NCBI GenBank assembly: GCA_021201315.1
Contig: JAJQFG010000092.1
Coordinates: forward strand, 1-35,426
Length of the DNA: 35,426 nt
Direction of reading: 5' to 3'
From: Erysipelotrichaceae bacterium
Lineage (GTDB): Bacteria; Bacillota_I; Bacilli_A; Erysipelotrichales; Coprobacillaceae
The first letter of the stretch is position 1. Each line of letters opens with the position of its first letter. The notes beneath the pieces are model-generated. The model saw nothing but the letters and a program-made list of their open reading frames with translations, was not told the origin of the DNA and searched no databases. A program made the position numbers and the translations under genes. This document shows positions 1-8,475 of this stretch, piece by piece.

Positions 1-127
1 AGACTGGTGCTAATGTTTGATATTTTTTAGGACATTTTCAAAATTGCTTGACATAACTTTTTTTAATTTTTTAAAAGTTTTACTATTATTTTTATGTGCA
101 AAACTATTGTACCAAAAACACAACAAA
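1..127. other. Left-edge segment, no gene supported
   Basis: An AT-rich stretch with no open frame of convincing length. A TTGACA hexamer (48-53) and one near-DnaA box on the minus strand (TTTTGCACA, 94-102) are visible but isolated. A rightward gene could end here, since every frame closes within about 60 bases, but too little is present to identify one. Confidence 0.4.
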
Positions 128-152
128 AAGAAAAGAATTATTTTCTTTTCTT
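128..152 (-). terminator. Rho-independent terminator of the small membrane protein gene
   Basis: Read on the minus strand, a 10-bp perfect stem (AAGAAAAGAA / TTCTTTTCTT) with a 5-nt loop is followed by a T-rich tail (TTTTTGTTG). It overlaps the last codons and stop of the leftward small membrane protein gene. It probably ends the rpmH-to-mnmE transcription unit. Confidence 0.75.
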
Positions 153-344
153 AAAGATAAAATAAAGTATATATAATACAACTGCTTCTACTAATGTAAC
201 ATAAAATAGCAATAAAAATATATATCTTATATCTGTACCTATTAATGTCAAAACTATAAATACTATTAAAGAAGCTAATGAAAACATACATGAATTTTTA
301 AAATACTTATAATAACGTTCTGCTGCAAAATGGAATTTATCCAT
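138..344 (-). CDS. Small two-helix membrane protein of unknown function
   Basis: A 68-residue protein. A short charged N-terminus (about 1-18) is followed by two hydrophobic segments (about 19-38 and 41-62) and a basic KKRK tail, so it is probably a two-pass membrane protein with both ends in the cytoplasm. The ATG follows an AGGAGATGATAAT ribosome binding site. The gene lies 11 bp after the mnmE stop codon and is followed by a strong terminator, so it is the last gene of the leftward rpmH-mnmE unit. mnmG normally follows mnmE in Firmicutes, and this gene occupies that place. I recognise no family. Confidence 0.65.
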   Translation of the reverse strand: MDKFHFAAERYYKYFKNSCMFSLASLIVFIVLTLIGTDIRYIFLLLFYVTLVEAVVLYILYFIFKKRK

Positions 345-355
345 ATTATCATCTC

Positions 356-1690
356 CTACTTACCTATACAAAAACGTTTAAATAACTCATCTAATAAATC
401 TTCCTTAGCACGTTCCCCTAATATATCTTTTAAATTTTCCCAACTATCATATAAATCAGTAACTATTAAATCAGATGGAATATTTTGATGCATTGCATCA
501 ACTGCTATTTCTAATGATTGTTTGGCTTTTTCTAATAATTGTATTTGTCTAGCATTAGCTAGTATATCATCAGAAGTAGATGTAATATTTCCTTTATTAA
601 ACATATCTTTTATCTCATTGATTAAAGGTTCTATATCATGTTCTTTAACACTTATGGATATACCATCAATATTATTGACATATCCTTGATCATTCTTATT
701 TAATACAATAATACGATTCGTATCTTTTGATAACTCTAATAGTTCTTTATCCTCATCATCTAGTGGTGAAGAATTATCAATCAATAATAAAACCAAATCT
801 GCTTTATGAATCAATTCTATAGACTTATTGACACCGATACTTTCAATGACATCACTTGTATTTCTAATACCAGCAGTATCAATCATATTCAGCACAATAT
901 TATCCAATCTAATGCTACCTTCAACTATATCCCTTGTTGTTCCAGCAATATCTGTAACAATGGCTTTATCTTCTTCTAATAAAGCATTTAATAAACTAGA
1001 TTTACCTACATTAGGTTTCCCAATAATAACAGTAGATATACCATCTTTTAATAAATGAACATTCTTAGAAGCATCAATAATATGATTCATTTTATCTAAT
1101 AAGTTTTGGCTTAATGGTAATAGTTTTTCAGCTGTTAATTCTTCAACATCTTCGTATTCAGGATAATCAATATTGACTTCTATTTGCGTAATAATTTGAA
1201 TCAAATCTTCCTTTAAATCTTCAATAAAATGACTTATATTACCTTGAATACCTTTCAAAGCTAAATCTGTTGCATAATCATTCTTAGCTGTAACCAAATC
1301 ACTAATAGCTTCTGCTTGTGATAAATCAATACGTCCATTCAAAAATGCACGTTTAGAAAATTCACCACGTTCAGCCATTCTAGCTCCTTTTTTTAAACAT
1401 AGATTAAAAACCTTTTGAGTAATATAAACACCACCATGACAATTAATCTCGACCATTTCTTCACCAGTAAAAGTTTTCTTACCACGATAGATATTTACTA
1501 ATACTTCATCTATTTTCTTATCACCATCAACAATATAACCATATGTTATCGTATGACTATCTTTATTAATAATCTTACCTGTAAAGAAGCTTTGAACAAA
1601 AGCTATACAATCTTTACCACTCACTCTAATAATGGAAATAGCTGCTTCTAATCTAGAGGTAGCAATTGCTACAATAATCTCATCATCCAT
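356..1690 (-). CDS. mnmE: tRNA uridine-5-carboxymethylaminomethyl modification GTPase MnmE
   Basis: MnmE, with MnmG, places the cmnm5 group on the wobble uridine of several tRNAs; it is a cytoplasmic, potassium-activated GTPase. The 444-residue length is typical. An N-terminal formyl-THF-binding domain comes first, then a helical domain into which the G domain is inserted. The G1 loop is GKPNVGKSS (about residue 225), G3 is DTAG and G4 is NKND. The C-terminus is FCIGK, the conserved catalytic-cysteine tail. I start at the ATG at 1690 (MDDEIIVAIATS), preceded by AGAGG, rather than seven codons upstream. It lies 42 bp after an ABC exporter gene with no terminator between. Its partner mnmG is not adjacent. 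Confidence 0.96.
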   Translation of the reverse strand: MDDEIIVAIATSRLEAAISIIRVSGKDCIAFVQSFFTGKIINKDSHTITYGYIVDGDKKIDEVLVNIYRGKKTFTGEEMVEINCHGGVYITQKVFNLCLKKGARMAERGEFSKRAFLNGRIDLSQAEAISDLVTAKNDYATDLALKGIQGNISHFIEDLKEDLIQIITQIEVNIDYPEYEDVEELTAEKLLPLSQNLLDKMNHIIDASKNVHLLKDGISTVIIGKPNVGKSSLLNALLEEDKAIVTDIAGTTRDIVEGSIRLDNIVLNMIDTAGIRNTSDVIESIGVNKSIELIHKADLVLLLIDNSSPLDDEDKELLELSKDTNRIIVLNKNDQGYVNNIDGISISVKEHDIEPLINEIKDMFNKGNITSTSDDILANARQIQLLEKAKQSLEIAVDAMHQNIPSDLIVTDLYDSWENLKDILGERAKEDLLDELFKRFCIGK

Positions 1691-1732
1691 GATTTTACCT
1701 CTTTTAATCAATATAATCTTAAAATATGTCTT

Positions 1733-3475
1733 TTATATGTCTTCTAAACCTTCAAATTGTAACTTATAATATCTAGCATATACTTGATTCAATGCTAGTA
1801 ATTCTTCATGTGTTCCTCTTTCTTTAATACCTTCTTCATTAATAACTATAATCTCATCAGCATTTCTAATTGTTGATAATCTATGAGCTATGGTAATACA
1901 TGTTCTATTTTTTGATAATGCTTCTAAACTTCTTTGTACATATCTTTCACTTTCATTATCTAAAGCTGAAGTTGCTTCATCTAAGATAAGTATTTTAGGA
2001 TCTTTTAAAAATATTCTTGCTATAGATATACGCTGTTTTTGACCACCACTTAATCTTGTACCTCTTTCACCAACATAAGTATCATATTGATCTGGTAAAG
2101 ACATAATGAAATCATGAATCATGGCTTTTTTAGCTGCTTCTACAATTTCTTCATCACTTGCTCCTGGTCTTCCATAAGCTATATTATCTTTAATAGAACC
2201 TGTAAATAAATATACATCTTGTTGTACAATACCTATAGATTTTCTTAATGATTTTAATGATAAATTTTTAATATTTTGACCATCTATCTCAATTGTACCA
2301 CTATTCACATCATAAAATCTTAAAAGTAATGAACAAATAGTTGTCTTACCGCCACCAGAAGGACCAACTAAAGCAATACTTTTACCCTTATCTATATGAA
2401 TATTCAAATCATCAAATACTTTATCATCATCATAACCAAATGTTACATGCTTATAATCAATGACACCTTCAACATTTTCTAAATCATGACAATTCTCACT
2501 ATCTTGTATATCGATAGGTGTATCAATAACTTCCATAAATCTTTTAAAACCTGAATAACCTTTTTGTAACATTTCAGTAAATTCTACTAATACTTCTATT
2601 GGTGCTACAAAGATATTAATATATAAAGCATAAGTTGCTAATGATACTGGTTCCAATGTCCCTTGAGCTATAAAATATCCACCACCAATAAGTATAGTTA
2701 CATATAATAAACCTTGAAAAAAATTATTACCTGCTTGAAAACTTCCCATTGCGTGATAATTTCGTCTTTTAGAATCCATAAACTTTTCATTACTAACTTT
2801 AAACTTTTCTCTTTCTATGTCTTCATTTGCAAAAGATTTTACAACTCTTATACCAGCAAGTGTATCCTGTAAAGATGCATTAATACCACCAATCTTACGT
2901 CGATTGTCCATAAATGTTTCTTGCATCTTTTTATTTTGGGTAAATGAGAAAATAACCATTCCTAAAGTAACAACTATCAATAATAAAGTTAAAGGTACAT
3001 GTACATAAAATAATAAGATAAATGAACCAATAATTTTAATCACTGAAATAAATATATTTTCAGGACCATGGTGGGCAAATTCACTAATATCAAACAAATC
3101 ACTAATCAACTTACTCATCATTTCACCTGTATTATTTTGATCATAATATTTAAAAGATAATGCTTCATATTTATCAAATAAATCTTTACACATATCTCTT
3201 TCCATTTGAGCTCCCATAATATGTCCTTGAGCAGAAACATAATATTTACATAAAACTCTTATAATATAAGCTATTAATAAGATAATAGCTAATAATAATA
3301 AATGATTCATAATATCACTAGAACTACTTAAATATAATGTTTTATTTAAATAATTAAGGACTTGTGGAAAAGCCAAATCTATAATACTAATAATTGTTGT
3401 ACAAAATAAATCAAAGAAAAATACTTTCTTATAAGGCTTATAATAACTAATAAAAGACTCTATAATATGTTTCAT
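1733..3475 (-). CDS. ABC exporter half-transporter (fused permease-ATPase)
   Basis: A 580-residue half-transporter of the MsbA/MdlB/LmrA exporter type: an N-terminal six-helix membrane domain (about 1-310) followed by one ATPase domain. Visible motifs are Walker A GPSGGGKTT, the Q-loop region, signature LSGGQKQR, Walker B ILILDEATSALD and the switch histidine in TIAHRLST. It should act as a homodimer exporting a lipid, peptide or drug; the substrate cannot be read from sequence. The ATG follows AGGAGG at good spacing. The gene sits between jag and mnmE, which are usually adjacent in Firmicutes, so it is probably an insertion into the operon. A hairpin separates it from jag. Confidence 0.93.
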   Translation of the reverse strand: MKHIIESFISYYKPYKKVFFFDLFCTTIISIIDLAFPQVLNYLNKTLYLSSSSDIMNHLLLLAIILLIAYIIRVLCKYYVSAQGHIMGAQMERDMCKDLFDKYEALSFKYYDQNNTGEMMSKLISDLFDISEFAHHGPENIFISVIKIIGSFILLFYVHVPLTLLLIVVTLGMVIFSFTQNKKMQETFMDNRRKIGGINASLQDTLAGIRVVKSFANEDIEREKFKVSNEKFMDSKRRNYHAMGSFQAGNNFFQGLLYVTILIGGGYFIAQGTLEPVSLATYALYINIFVAPIEVLVEFTEMLQKGYSGFKRFMEVIDTPIDIQDSENCHDLENVEGVIDYKHVTFGYDDDKVFDDLNIHIDKGKSIALVGPSGGGKTTICSLLLRFYDVNSGTIEIDGQNIKNLSLKSLRKSIGIVQQDVYLFTGSIKDNIAYGRPGASDEEIVEAAKKAMIHDFIMSLPDQYDTYVGERGTRLSGGQKQRISIARIFLKDPKILILDEATSALDNESERYVQRSLEALSKNRTCITIAHRLSTIRNADEIIVINEEGIKERGTHEELLALNQVYARYYKLQFEGLEDI

Positions 3476-3492
3476 TTTTCCCTCCTATAAGA

Positions 3493-3514
3493 AAAGTCCT
3501 ATATATAGGACTTT
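3493..3514 (-). terminator. Hairpin between jag and the ABC exporter gene
   Basis: A perfect 22-bp palindrome (AAAGTCCTATA and its complement) overlaps the jag stop codon. On the minus strand it is followed by TTTTCTTATAGG. The T-run is short, so this may be a weak terminator or an mRNA-processing hairpin that lowers expression of the genes after jag. Confidence 0.55.
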
Positions 3515-4112
3515 ACTTTACATATGATATTATAATATAACGATTTCTACCTTCGCCTTTACTTTCAGTTTTTAGATGATCCATAGTTGCAATCACTTGA
3601 TGAATCACTTTTCTCTCATCTGCTGGTAAAGGATCTAATTTCATATCAACTTTTGTACGTTGTACTTGTTTACCAAATCTCTTTGCCATTCCTGCTACTT
3701 TCTTATAACGATTTTCTTTATAACCATTAATATCTAAACTAATTTCAATACGTTTTTTAAATTCATTTTGTACAGCATTTTTAGCAATAAAGTTTAATGC
3801 TCTTAAAATAACACCATTTTTACCTATAAGAATTGAATTATTATCAGTATTAATATTTACATAAATACGACCATCTTGAATATAAGAAATTGTTTCTACC
3901 TCAAATTCCATATTTGTAAGAGTTCTTCTTACAAAATCTTCTAAATATTCTTGTACCATACCTTGATGATAACATTCAATCACAACTTTTTTATGAAATA
4001 AAGTTTTCTTTTCTTCAATAATTTCATAAGTCAATTCATCAGGTGTAATGCCTAAATCCTGACAAGCAAGTGAAACAACTTCTTCTTCATTTTTTCCTTC
4101 ATATGTTTTCAT
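3513..4112 (-). CDS. jag: Jag/KhpB RNA-binding protein (SpoIIIJ-associated)
   Basis: A 199-residue protein with the family order: an N-terminal Jag_N domain (about 1-50), a KH domain (about 65-135) with the GxxG-type loop GKNGVILRALN, and an R3H domain (about 140-199). KhpB homologues bind small and messenger RNAs in the cytoplasm, usually with KhpA, and influence cell division and envelope genes. It starts 14 bp after the yidC stop, with AAGGA upstream, and is co-transcribed with yidC as in most Firmicutes. Confidence 0.94.
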   Translation of the reverse strand: MKTYEGKNEEEVVSLACQDLGITPDELTYEIIEEKKTLFHKKVVIECYHQGMVQEYLEDFVRRTLTNMEFEVETISYIQDGRIYVNINTDNNSILIGKNGVILRALNFIAKNAVQNEFKKRIEISLDINGYKENRYKKVAGMAKRFGKQVQRTKVDMKLDPLPADERKVIHQVIATMDHLKTESKGEGRNRYIIISYVK

Positions 4113-4126
4113 AATTTTGCCCGTCC

Positions 4127-4990
4127 TTATTTCTTTTTGCCATTTTTTTCAATAATAAATATTTGAATAAATACAGTTCTTACAATAGTAATGATACTTG
4201 TTGTAATCCAATAAAGAGACATCGCAGTTGGTAATGATAATGAGAACCAAACAATCATTGCTATCATGACATAATTCATAGTTTTCATTGATTGCTCTTG
4301 TTGTGTTCTACGATATTTCTTACTACGTCTTGCCATAATATTATTTATTTCAATTGCAAAATATTGAGATAATCCAACTAATGATACGACAATAATATAT
4401 TGCCAATGTCCACTAGTAATCATTGTCATAGGTGTTGACCCTAACTGTAATGTTAAGAAAGTCGTTGAATATAAAATTTCAATTCTTTGCACTGCCTGAT
4501 ACATTGCTAACATGATAGGTAATGTTATAAATGTAATTAATGAACTCCACATGCTAACACCATGTTTCTTATATAAAGCTTGCATTTCAGCACTTTGTCT
4601 CATTTGTGAAGTTTGATCATTTCTTCCTACATATTTTCTTTGAATTTTTTCTAATTCTGGTTGCAGCAATTGCATTTTTTGACTCGATACTGTAGATCTA
4701 ATCATAATTGGTAAAATCAATAAGTTAATAAAAATTGTTAAAGCAACAACACCCCATGCTACATTGCCAGTTAAATCTGTTATCCATAAAATTCCTTTAG
4801 CAATTGGAATTGTTAAAAAGAAATCAAACCAACCAGCCGATAAACTCCACTCAGTATCTGCTGTAATAGCACGCTCTGCAATTAACTTTCCGTCAGAATC
4901 TAAATTAGCAGTACATCCAGCTAAAACTAAGATGATTGCTATTAACGCTACAATTTTTATATATTTCTTTGTACGTTGATCTAAACACAT
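4127..4990 (-). CDS. yidC: Membrane protein insertase YidC/OxaA (lipoprotein form)
   Basis: A 287-residue YidC/Oxa1 insertase, which helps the Sec machinery insert and fold membrane proteins. The N-terminus is a lipoprotein signal with lipobox LAGC (Cys26), followed by the five-helix core and the cytoplasmic loop motif SSQKMQLLQPELEKIQRKY. The basic C-terminus (KKYRRTQQEQ and the final GKKK) suits ribosome contact. This is the short Gram-positive form without the large periplasmic domain. The start codon is two bases after the rnpA stop, with an AAGGATG-like site inside the end of rnpA, so the two are coupled. Confidence 0.95.
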   Translation of the reverse strand: MCLDQRTKKYIKIVALIAIILVLAGCTANLDSDGKLIAERAITADTEWSLSAGWFDFFLTIPIAKGILWITDLTGNVAWGVVALTIFINLLILPIMIRSTVSSQKMQLLQPELEKIQRKYVGRNDQTSQMRQSAEMQALYKKHGVSMWSSLITFITLPIMLAMYQAVQRIEILYSTTFLTLQLGSTPMTMITSGHWQYIIVVSLVGLSQYFAIEINNIMARRSKKYRRTQQEQSMKTMNYVMIAMIVWFSLSLPTAMSLYWITTSIITIVRTVFIQIFIIEKNGKKK

Positions 4991-4992
4991 TT

Positions 4993-5328
4993 CTAATTTT
5001 CCATCCTTTTATTTATTTTGTCATAGAGATATTTTAATTCTTTAAGATTATCTTTATATGAACATTTAAGATATTTATTTCTAACTATGACAATATAATC
5101 CATACCCTTCTTATCATCAAAAACTTCTTTAATCATCATTCTTACTTGTCTTTTAACTTTATTACGAGTTACAGCATTACCTAATTTTTTACTTGCTGAT
5201 ATGCCTACTCTCATATGACTTCTATTTTCATCATAATACATCACAAAACACTGGTTAGAAACACTTTTTTTCTTTTTTATAATACGTTGAAAGTCTTCAT
5301 TTTTCTTAATTCGATATTCTTTTTTCAT
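4993..5328 (-). CDS. rnpA: Ribonuclease P protein component
   Basis: A 111-residue basic protein that binds the catalytic RNase P RNA and helps mature the 5' end of tRNAs. The family signature is clear: RVGISASKKLGNAVTRNKVK followed by RQVR (about 41-66). Its place between rpmH and yidC is standard. The ATG has no strong ribosome binding site because the upstream sequence is the T-rich tail of the rpmH terminator, which may keep expression below that of rpmH. Confidence 0.96.
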   Translation of the reverse strand: MKKEYRIKKNEDFQRIIKKKKSVSNQCFVMYYDENRSHMRVGISASKKLGNAVTRNKVKRQVRMMIKEVFDDKKGMDYIVIVRNKYLKCSYKDNLKELKYLYDKINKRMEN

Positions 5329-5335
5329 ATTTTTT

Positions 5336-5360
5336 TAGAAAAAAACCACATTAAAGTGGT
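5336..5360 (-). terminator. Partial terminator between rpmH and rnpA
   Basis: On the minus strand an ACCAC/GTGGT stem with a short AT-rich interior is followed by seven Ts. It lies directly after the rpmH stop and before the rnpA start. A leaky terminator here fits the need for far more L34 than RNase P protein. Confidence 0.65.
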
Positions 5361-5368
5361 ATTTTATA

Positions 5369-5503
5369 TTAGGCAGATAATACTTTTCTTCCTTTCTTGC
5401 GGCGACGAGCAAGTACTTTTCTTCCACCTACTGTTGCCATTCTAGCTCTAAAACCATGAGTTTTTGATCTTTTTCTTTTGTTTGGCTGATATGTTCTTTT
5501 CAT
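5369..5503 (-). CDS. rpmH: 50S ribosomal protein L34
   Basis: A 44-residue, very basic protein beginning [14 protein letters not shown] and ending KKGRKVLSA, with the L34 hallmark [20 protein letters not shown] split over its middle. It is a large-subunit ribosomal protein. The ATG is preceded by GGAGGTG at optimal spacing. It is the first gene of the leftward cluster and has a near-consensus promoter about 60 bp upstream. Confidence 0.97.
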   Translation of the reverse strand: MKRTYQPNKRKRSKTHGFRARMATVGGRKVLARRRKKGRKVLSA

Positions 5504-5558
5504 TTTTTAACACCTCCAAAATCTATAATTTTTTATACACACTAACATATGCCCCATT

Positions 5559-5587
5559 ATTATAGATTCTTTAAAAGTATAAGTCAA
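5559..5587 (-). promoter_or_regulatory. Sigma-A type promoter of rpmH
   Basis: On the minus strand, -35 TTGACT (5582-5587) and -10 TATAAT (5559-5564) are separated by exactly 17 bp. This is among the strongest-looking promoters in the window and suits a ribosomal protein operon. Confidence 0.85.
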
Positions 5588-5635
5588 TGAAAATATTGAA
5601 ATTTGTTTAGTAAAATCCTTAAGTTTTTTATGATT

Positions 5636-6565
5636 TTAGGCTATAAATAACACAACAAGAGTATATACAATCAAGCTAACTATAATAAATAATAATACAA
5701 ATGCACTCGTAAATGCACCATCATCTTCATTTTCATACAATGGCTCAATAACTGGCATTAAACCAAATCCTGTAGGTGCTGTAAAATAAAGAATAGGAGC
5801 CATCATATATGTTTTATCTGCCATTAAATCAGGAAATAATATAAAGAATCCTACAATAATAGCTACACCAGCTACTAATTTCATTCCTATTAATTTTAAG
5901 ATAGGTCCTAAAGTATTCTTATCAATATTCAAATCATATCCTAAACAGAATAATATCATTGATACAATAGGTGTTGTTACTTGTGAAAATGTTGCAGTGA
6001 TTGTATCACCTAAAGGTGAAGCTAATAAATAACTATAAACACCAGTTAAATTTAAAGCTAATCCTATAATAACTGCAATCACAAATGAATTAGAAAAAAT
6101 ACTTTTAACCAATTCTTTAGTAGAAGTTGCACTAGATGATTCTTTAGCAATTAATATTGGAAAAATAATAAAACAAGTAACAGTTCCTGCAATATCATAA
6201 ATAACAGTATTACTAGAAGTTCCTACAATTGATAAATATAATGGTAAAGCTACATTTTCACCCTCTACCACTGTCAATAAATAAGGTGAAAATTTTACAT
6301 ATTTCTTTGAAGCTAGTGGTGCTACAATTTTACCATATACAAGGGCTATCATATAAGCTACAAAAACATAAGCAATAATCTTAATTTGTGTCATATCAAT
6401 CGTTGCTGATAATATCAAATTTAATACAAGAATTGGAAACAAAATATTAAATACAATAGTATTAGCTCCAGCCTTTTGTTCTGGAATAATTCATCCTTTA
6501 AGTTTACATATAAAACCTAATGCCAGCATAAAAAATACTGGAAAAAGTGTTGATAAAGCTACCAT
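5636..6565 (-). pseudogene. AEC-family (auxin efflux carrier-like) transporter with an in-frame TGA
   Basis: The intact frame runs from the ATG at 6565 (AGAGGA upstream) to the TAA at 5636-5638: 309 codons, the usual AEC/malate-permease length. A single TGA (6491-6493) interrupts it at codon 25, in the context CKLKG-stop-IIPEQKAG. AEC relatives commonly have Trp or another hydrophobic residue here (KKGWITPEQ-like), so TGA may stand for Trp. The rest is about ten hydrophobic helices. Family members move small organic anions or amino acids across the inner membrane; this substrate is unknown. If TGA is a stop, a TTG at 6442 would have to reinitiate and would lose the first helix. It has its own promoter at 6593-6621 and lies between rpmH and dnaA. 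Confidence 0.8.
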
Positions 6566-6592
6566 AATTTTAATCCTCTTTTTTTCTTCTAT

Positions 6593-6621
6593 ATTATCTA
6601 TAAAATATATATAAAAATCAA
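6593..6621 (-). promoter_or_regulatory. Promoter of the AEC transporter gene
   Basis: On the minus strand, -35 TTGATT (6616-6621), a 17-bp AT-only spacer and -10 GATAAT (6593-6598), ending about 28 bp before the ATG at 6565. This placement supports the longer start and argues that the codons before the TGA belong to the gene. Confidence 0.6.
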
Positions 6622-6660
6622 ATACTTTTAAAACATATTTATATATGCTTTTTTATTATA

Positions 6661-6917
6661 TTTTGCACAAGTTATGCATAATGTGAAAGAAAGTTATGCA
6701 CAATTGTGCATAACTTTAAATTATTTTCTTTTTATCAATACTTTTTTTATGAATAACTTGTGTAAAAAGACAAGAATAACTTTTTTATTATAAATTTATT
6801 CACAATTTTGCACAGGAACAAAAAATTTATGCACTTTTTTTCTTTTATAAAAGTTGTGGAAAACTAAAAAAGTAGTGATATAAGCTAATTGTTTAATGTG
6901 CATAACTATGTGAATAA
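6661..6917. other. oriC: oriC, upstream DnaA-box cluster (incA/B-like)
   Basis: An AT-rich segment upstream of dnaA with many DnaA boxes. Exact TTATNCACA matches: 6694-6702 (+), 6705-6713 (-), 6796-6804 (+), 6897-6905 (-), 6909-6917 (-). One-mismatch boxes: 6661-6669, 6672-6680, 6759-6767 (-), 6806-6814, 6827-6835. The first two exact boxes face each other inside a 28-bp perfect palindrome (6690-6717). With the cluster after dnaA this makes a bipartite origin. Boxes just upstream of the dnaA promoter also suggest autoregulation of dnaA. Confidence 0.88.
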
Positions 6918-6939
6918 ATGGTGCAAAACTTATTTATAC

Positions 6940-6968
6940 TTCAAAAATTATGCAATTTCCTCTATAAT
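6940..6968 (+). promoter_or_regulatory. dnaA promoter
   Basis: -35 TTCAAA (6940-6945), 17-bp spacer, perfect -10 TATAAT (6963-6968). Transcription would start near 6975, just before the GTG at 6993. This rules out the in-frame ATG at 6918 as the dnaA start. Confidence 0.65.
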
Positions 6969-6992
6969 AGTTTATTGAGAGAAGGTGATTAT

Positions 6993-8333
6993 GTGAATAA
7001 TTTAGATATTGATTGGCAGAAAACCTTAAATATATTCAAAAGTCGTTTAGAAGATTTCAAATTAGATAAGATTACTTATGATTCTTTTTTTACTACCATG
7101 AAAATTCAGGATATTGAAAAAAATAATGTTATTATAACTATTGATACAAAATGGAGTTATGATTTTGTTATTAATTATATGGAATATCTTGAAGAAATAT
7201 ATAATAGTGTTACCAATGGTCAATATCATCTTAATTTGATGAGTGAAGAAGATTATAATAAAAGTTATGCTACTAAAGATCAATTATTAGAATTTGAAAA
7301 TAATTTAAATGATGATTTAACATTTGAAAATTTTGTTGTAGGAAATAGTAATAGGATTGCTCAAAATGCTTCACTTGCTGTTGCAATGAAACCTGGTATT
7401 TCTTATTCTCCATTATTTATTCATAGTAATTCTGGTTTAGGGAAAACCCATTTATTAAATGCTATTGGAAATTATGTGCAAAAGAAAGATTCAAATATTA
7501 GAGTTTTGTATATAACTAGTGAAAATTTTGTTAATGAATATATTTCATCTTTATCCAATCATACTATTGATGAATTTAATTATAAATATAGACATATTGA
7601 TATTTTACTTATTGATGATATACAATTTATGGCTAAAAAAGATTCTAGTAGTGAGATATTTTTTAATATTTTTAATACTTTAATTAATAATAAAAAACAA
7701 ATTGTTATTACTTCAGATAAACCTCCTAGAGATTTAAGAGGTATGGAAAGTCGTTTAGTTAGTCGTTTTTCTTCAGGATTGACAGTTAGTATTGATACGC
7801 CTGAATTTGAAACTTCTAAAGCTATTTTAAGAAAAAAGATAGAAATAGAAAATGTAGAATATCCTATAAAAGAAGAAGTATTGGATTTTATAGCTAGTCA
7901 TTTTAATACTGATGTTAGAGAATTAGAGGGAAGTTTAAAAAGATTGTTATTTTATAAGTTAATATGTCCTACAGATAAAGATGTTATTGACTTAGATTTT
8001 GCTTTAGAAGCTTTTAGAGATTCTTATATTCCAGAAAACAAGAAAGAATTAACAGTTGATAGTATTAAACAATGTGTTGCTGATTATTATAATTTAACTG
8101 TTAAACAGATTAATTCTAAAAGTCGTACATCTTCTATAGCTATGGCAAGACATATAGCTATCTATTTAGTACGAGAACTTATTCAAGATATTTCATTTAT
8201 TCAAATTGGACAAGAATTTGGTGGTAGAGATCATTCTACTGTCATGAAAGCCCATAATAAAGTTCAAAACAAATTAAAAACTGATAAAAATTATCAACAA
8301 GCTATAGATGAAATCAAAAAGAAGCTTATTTAG
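6993..8333 (+). CDS. dnaA: Chromosomal replication initiator protein DnaA
   Basis: A 446-residue initiator ATPase that binds DnaA boxes and opens oriC. Domain I is about 1-85, a short linker follows, and the AAA+ domain holds Walker A NSGLGKT (Lys151) and Walker B ILLIDDIQF. The C-terminal helix-turn-helix domain carries the signature GGRDHSTVMKAHNK. I chose the GTG at 6993 because AGAAGGTG lies at proper spacing and the promoter -10 is at 6963-6968; the in-frame ATG at 6918 is upstream of the promoter. The gene is bracketed by DnaA-box clusters and followed by dnaN. Confidence 0.97.
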   Translation: MNNLDIDWQKTLNIFKSRLEDFKLDKITYDSFFTTMKIQDIEKNNVIITIDTKWSYDFVINYMEYLEEIYNSVTNGQYHLNLMSEEDYNKSYATKDQLLEFENNLNDDLTFENFVVGNSNRIAQNASLAVAMKPGISYSPLFIHSNSGLGKTHLLNAIGNYVQKKDSNIRVLYITSENFVNEYISSLSNHTIDEFNYKYRHIDILLIDDIQFMAKKDSSSEIFFNIFNTLINNKKQIVITSDKPPRDLRGMESRLVSRFSSGLTVSIDTPEFETSKAILRKKIEIENVEYPIKEEVLDFIASHFNTDVRELEGSLKRLLFYKLICPTDKDVIDLDFALEAFRDSYIPENKKELTVDSIKQCVADYYNLTVKQINSKSRTSSIAMARHIAIYLVRELIQDISFIQIGQEFGGRDHSTVMKAHNKVQNKLKTDKNYQQAIDEIKKKLI

Positions 8334-8475
8334 TTTTGCACATTTGTGCACAAGTTTTTCACATTAAAATTATTTAAAAATTATGTTAAATTAGTATAAA
8401 TTTTAAGTTATGCACATTTTGCACAGTATTATTATTAAATTATATAAATATAAAATATAAAAAAAGGAGAAAATT
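8334..8475. other. oriC: oriC, downstream DnaA boxes and AT-rich unwinding region
   Basis: Between dnaA and dnaN are one exact box (8408-8416) and four one-mismatch boxes (8334-8342, 8344-8352, 8355-8363, 8417-8425), all on the plus strand. Directly after the last box comes a run of ATT/TTA triplets (8427-8437), then nearly pure A/T to the dnaN ribosome binding site. This resembles the Bacillus arrangement of DnaA box, DnaA-trio and unwinding element. The unwinding function is inferred. Confidence 0.8.

Noticed and set aside
3-56. Possible end of a rightward gene with another in-frame TGA (18-20)
   Set aside because: Only 17 codons are visible and the protein cannot be identified, so it cannot be counted as evidence for TGA reading.
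6918-6992. Longer DnaA beginning at the ATG at 6918
   Set aside because: That ATG is upstream of the dnaA -35/-10 and has no ribosome binding site; the GTG at 6993 has both.
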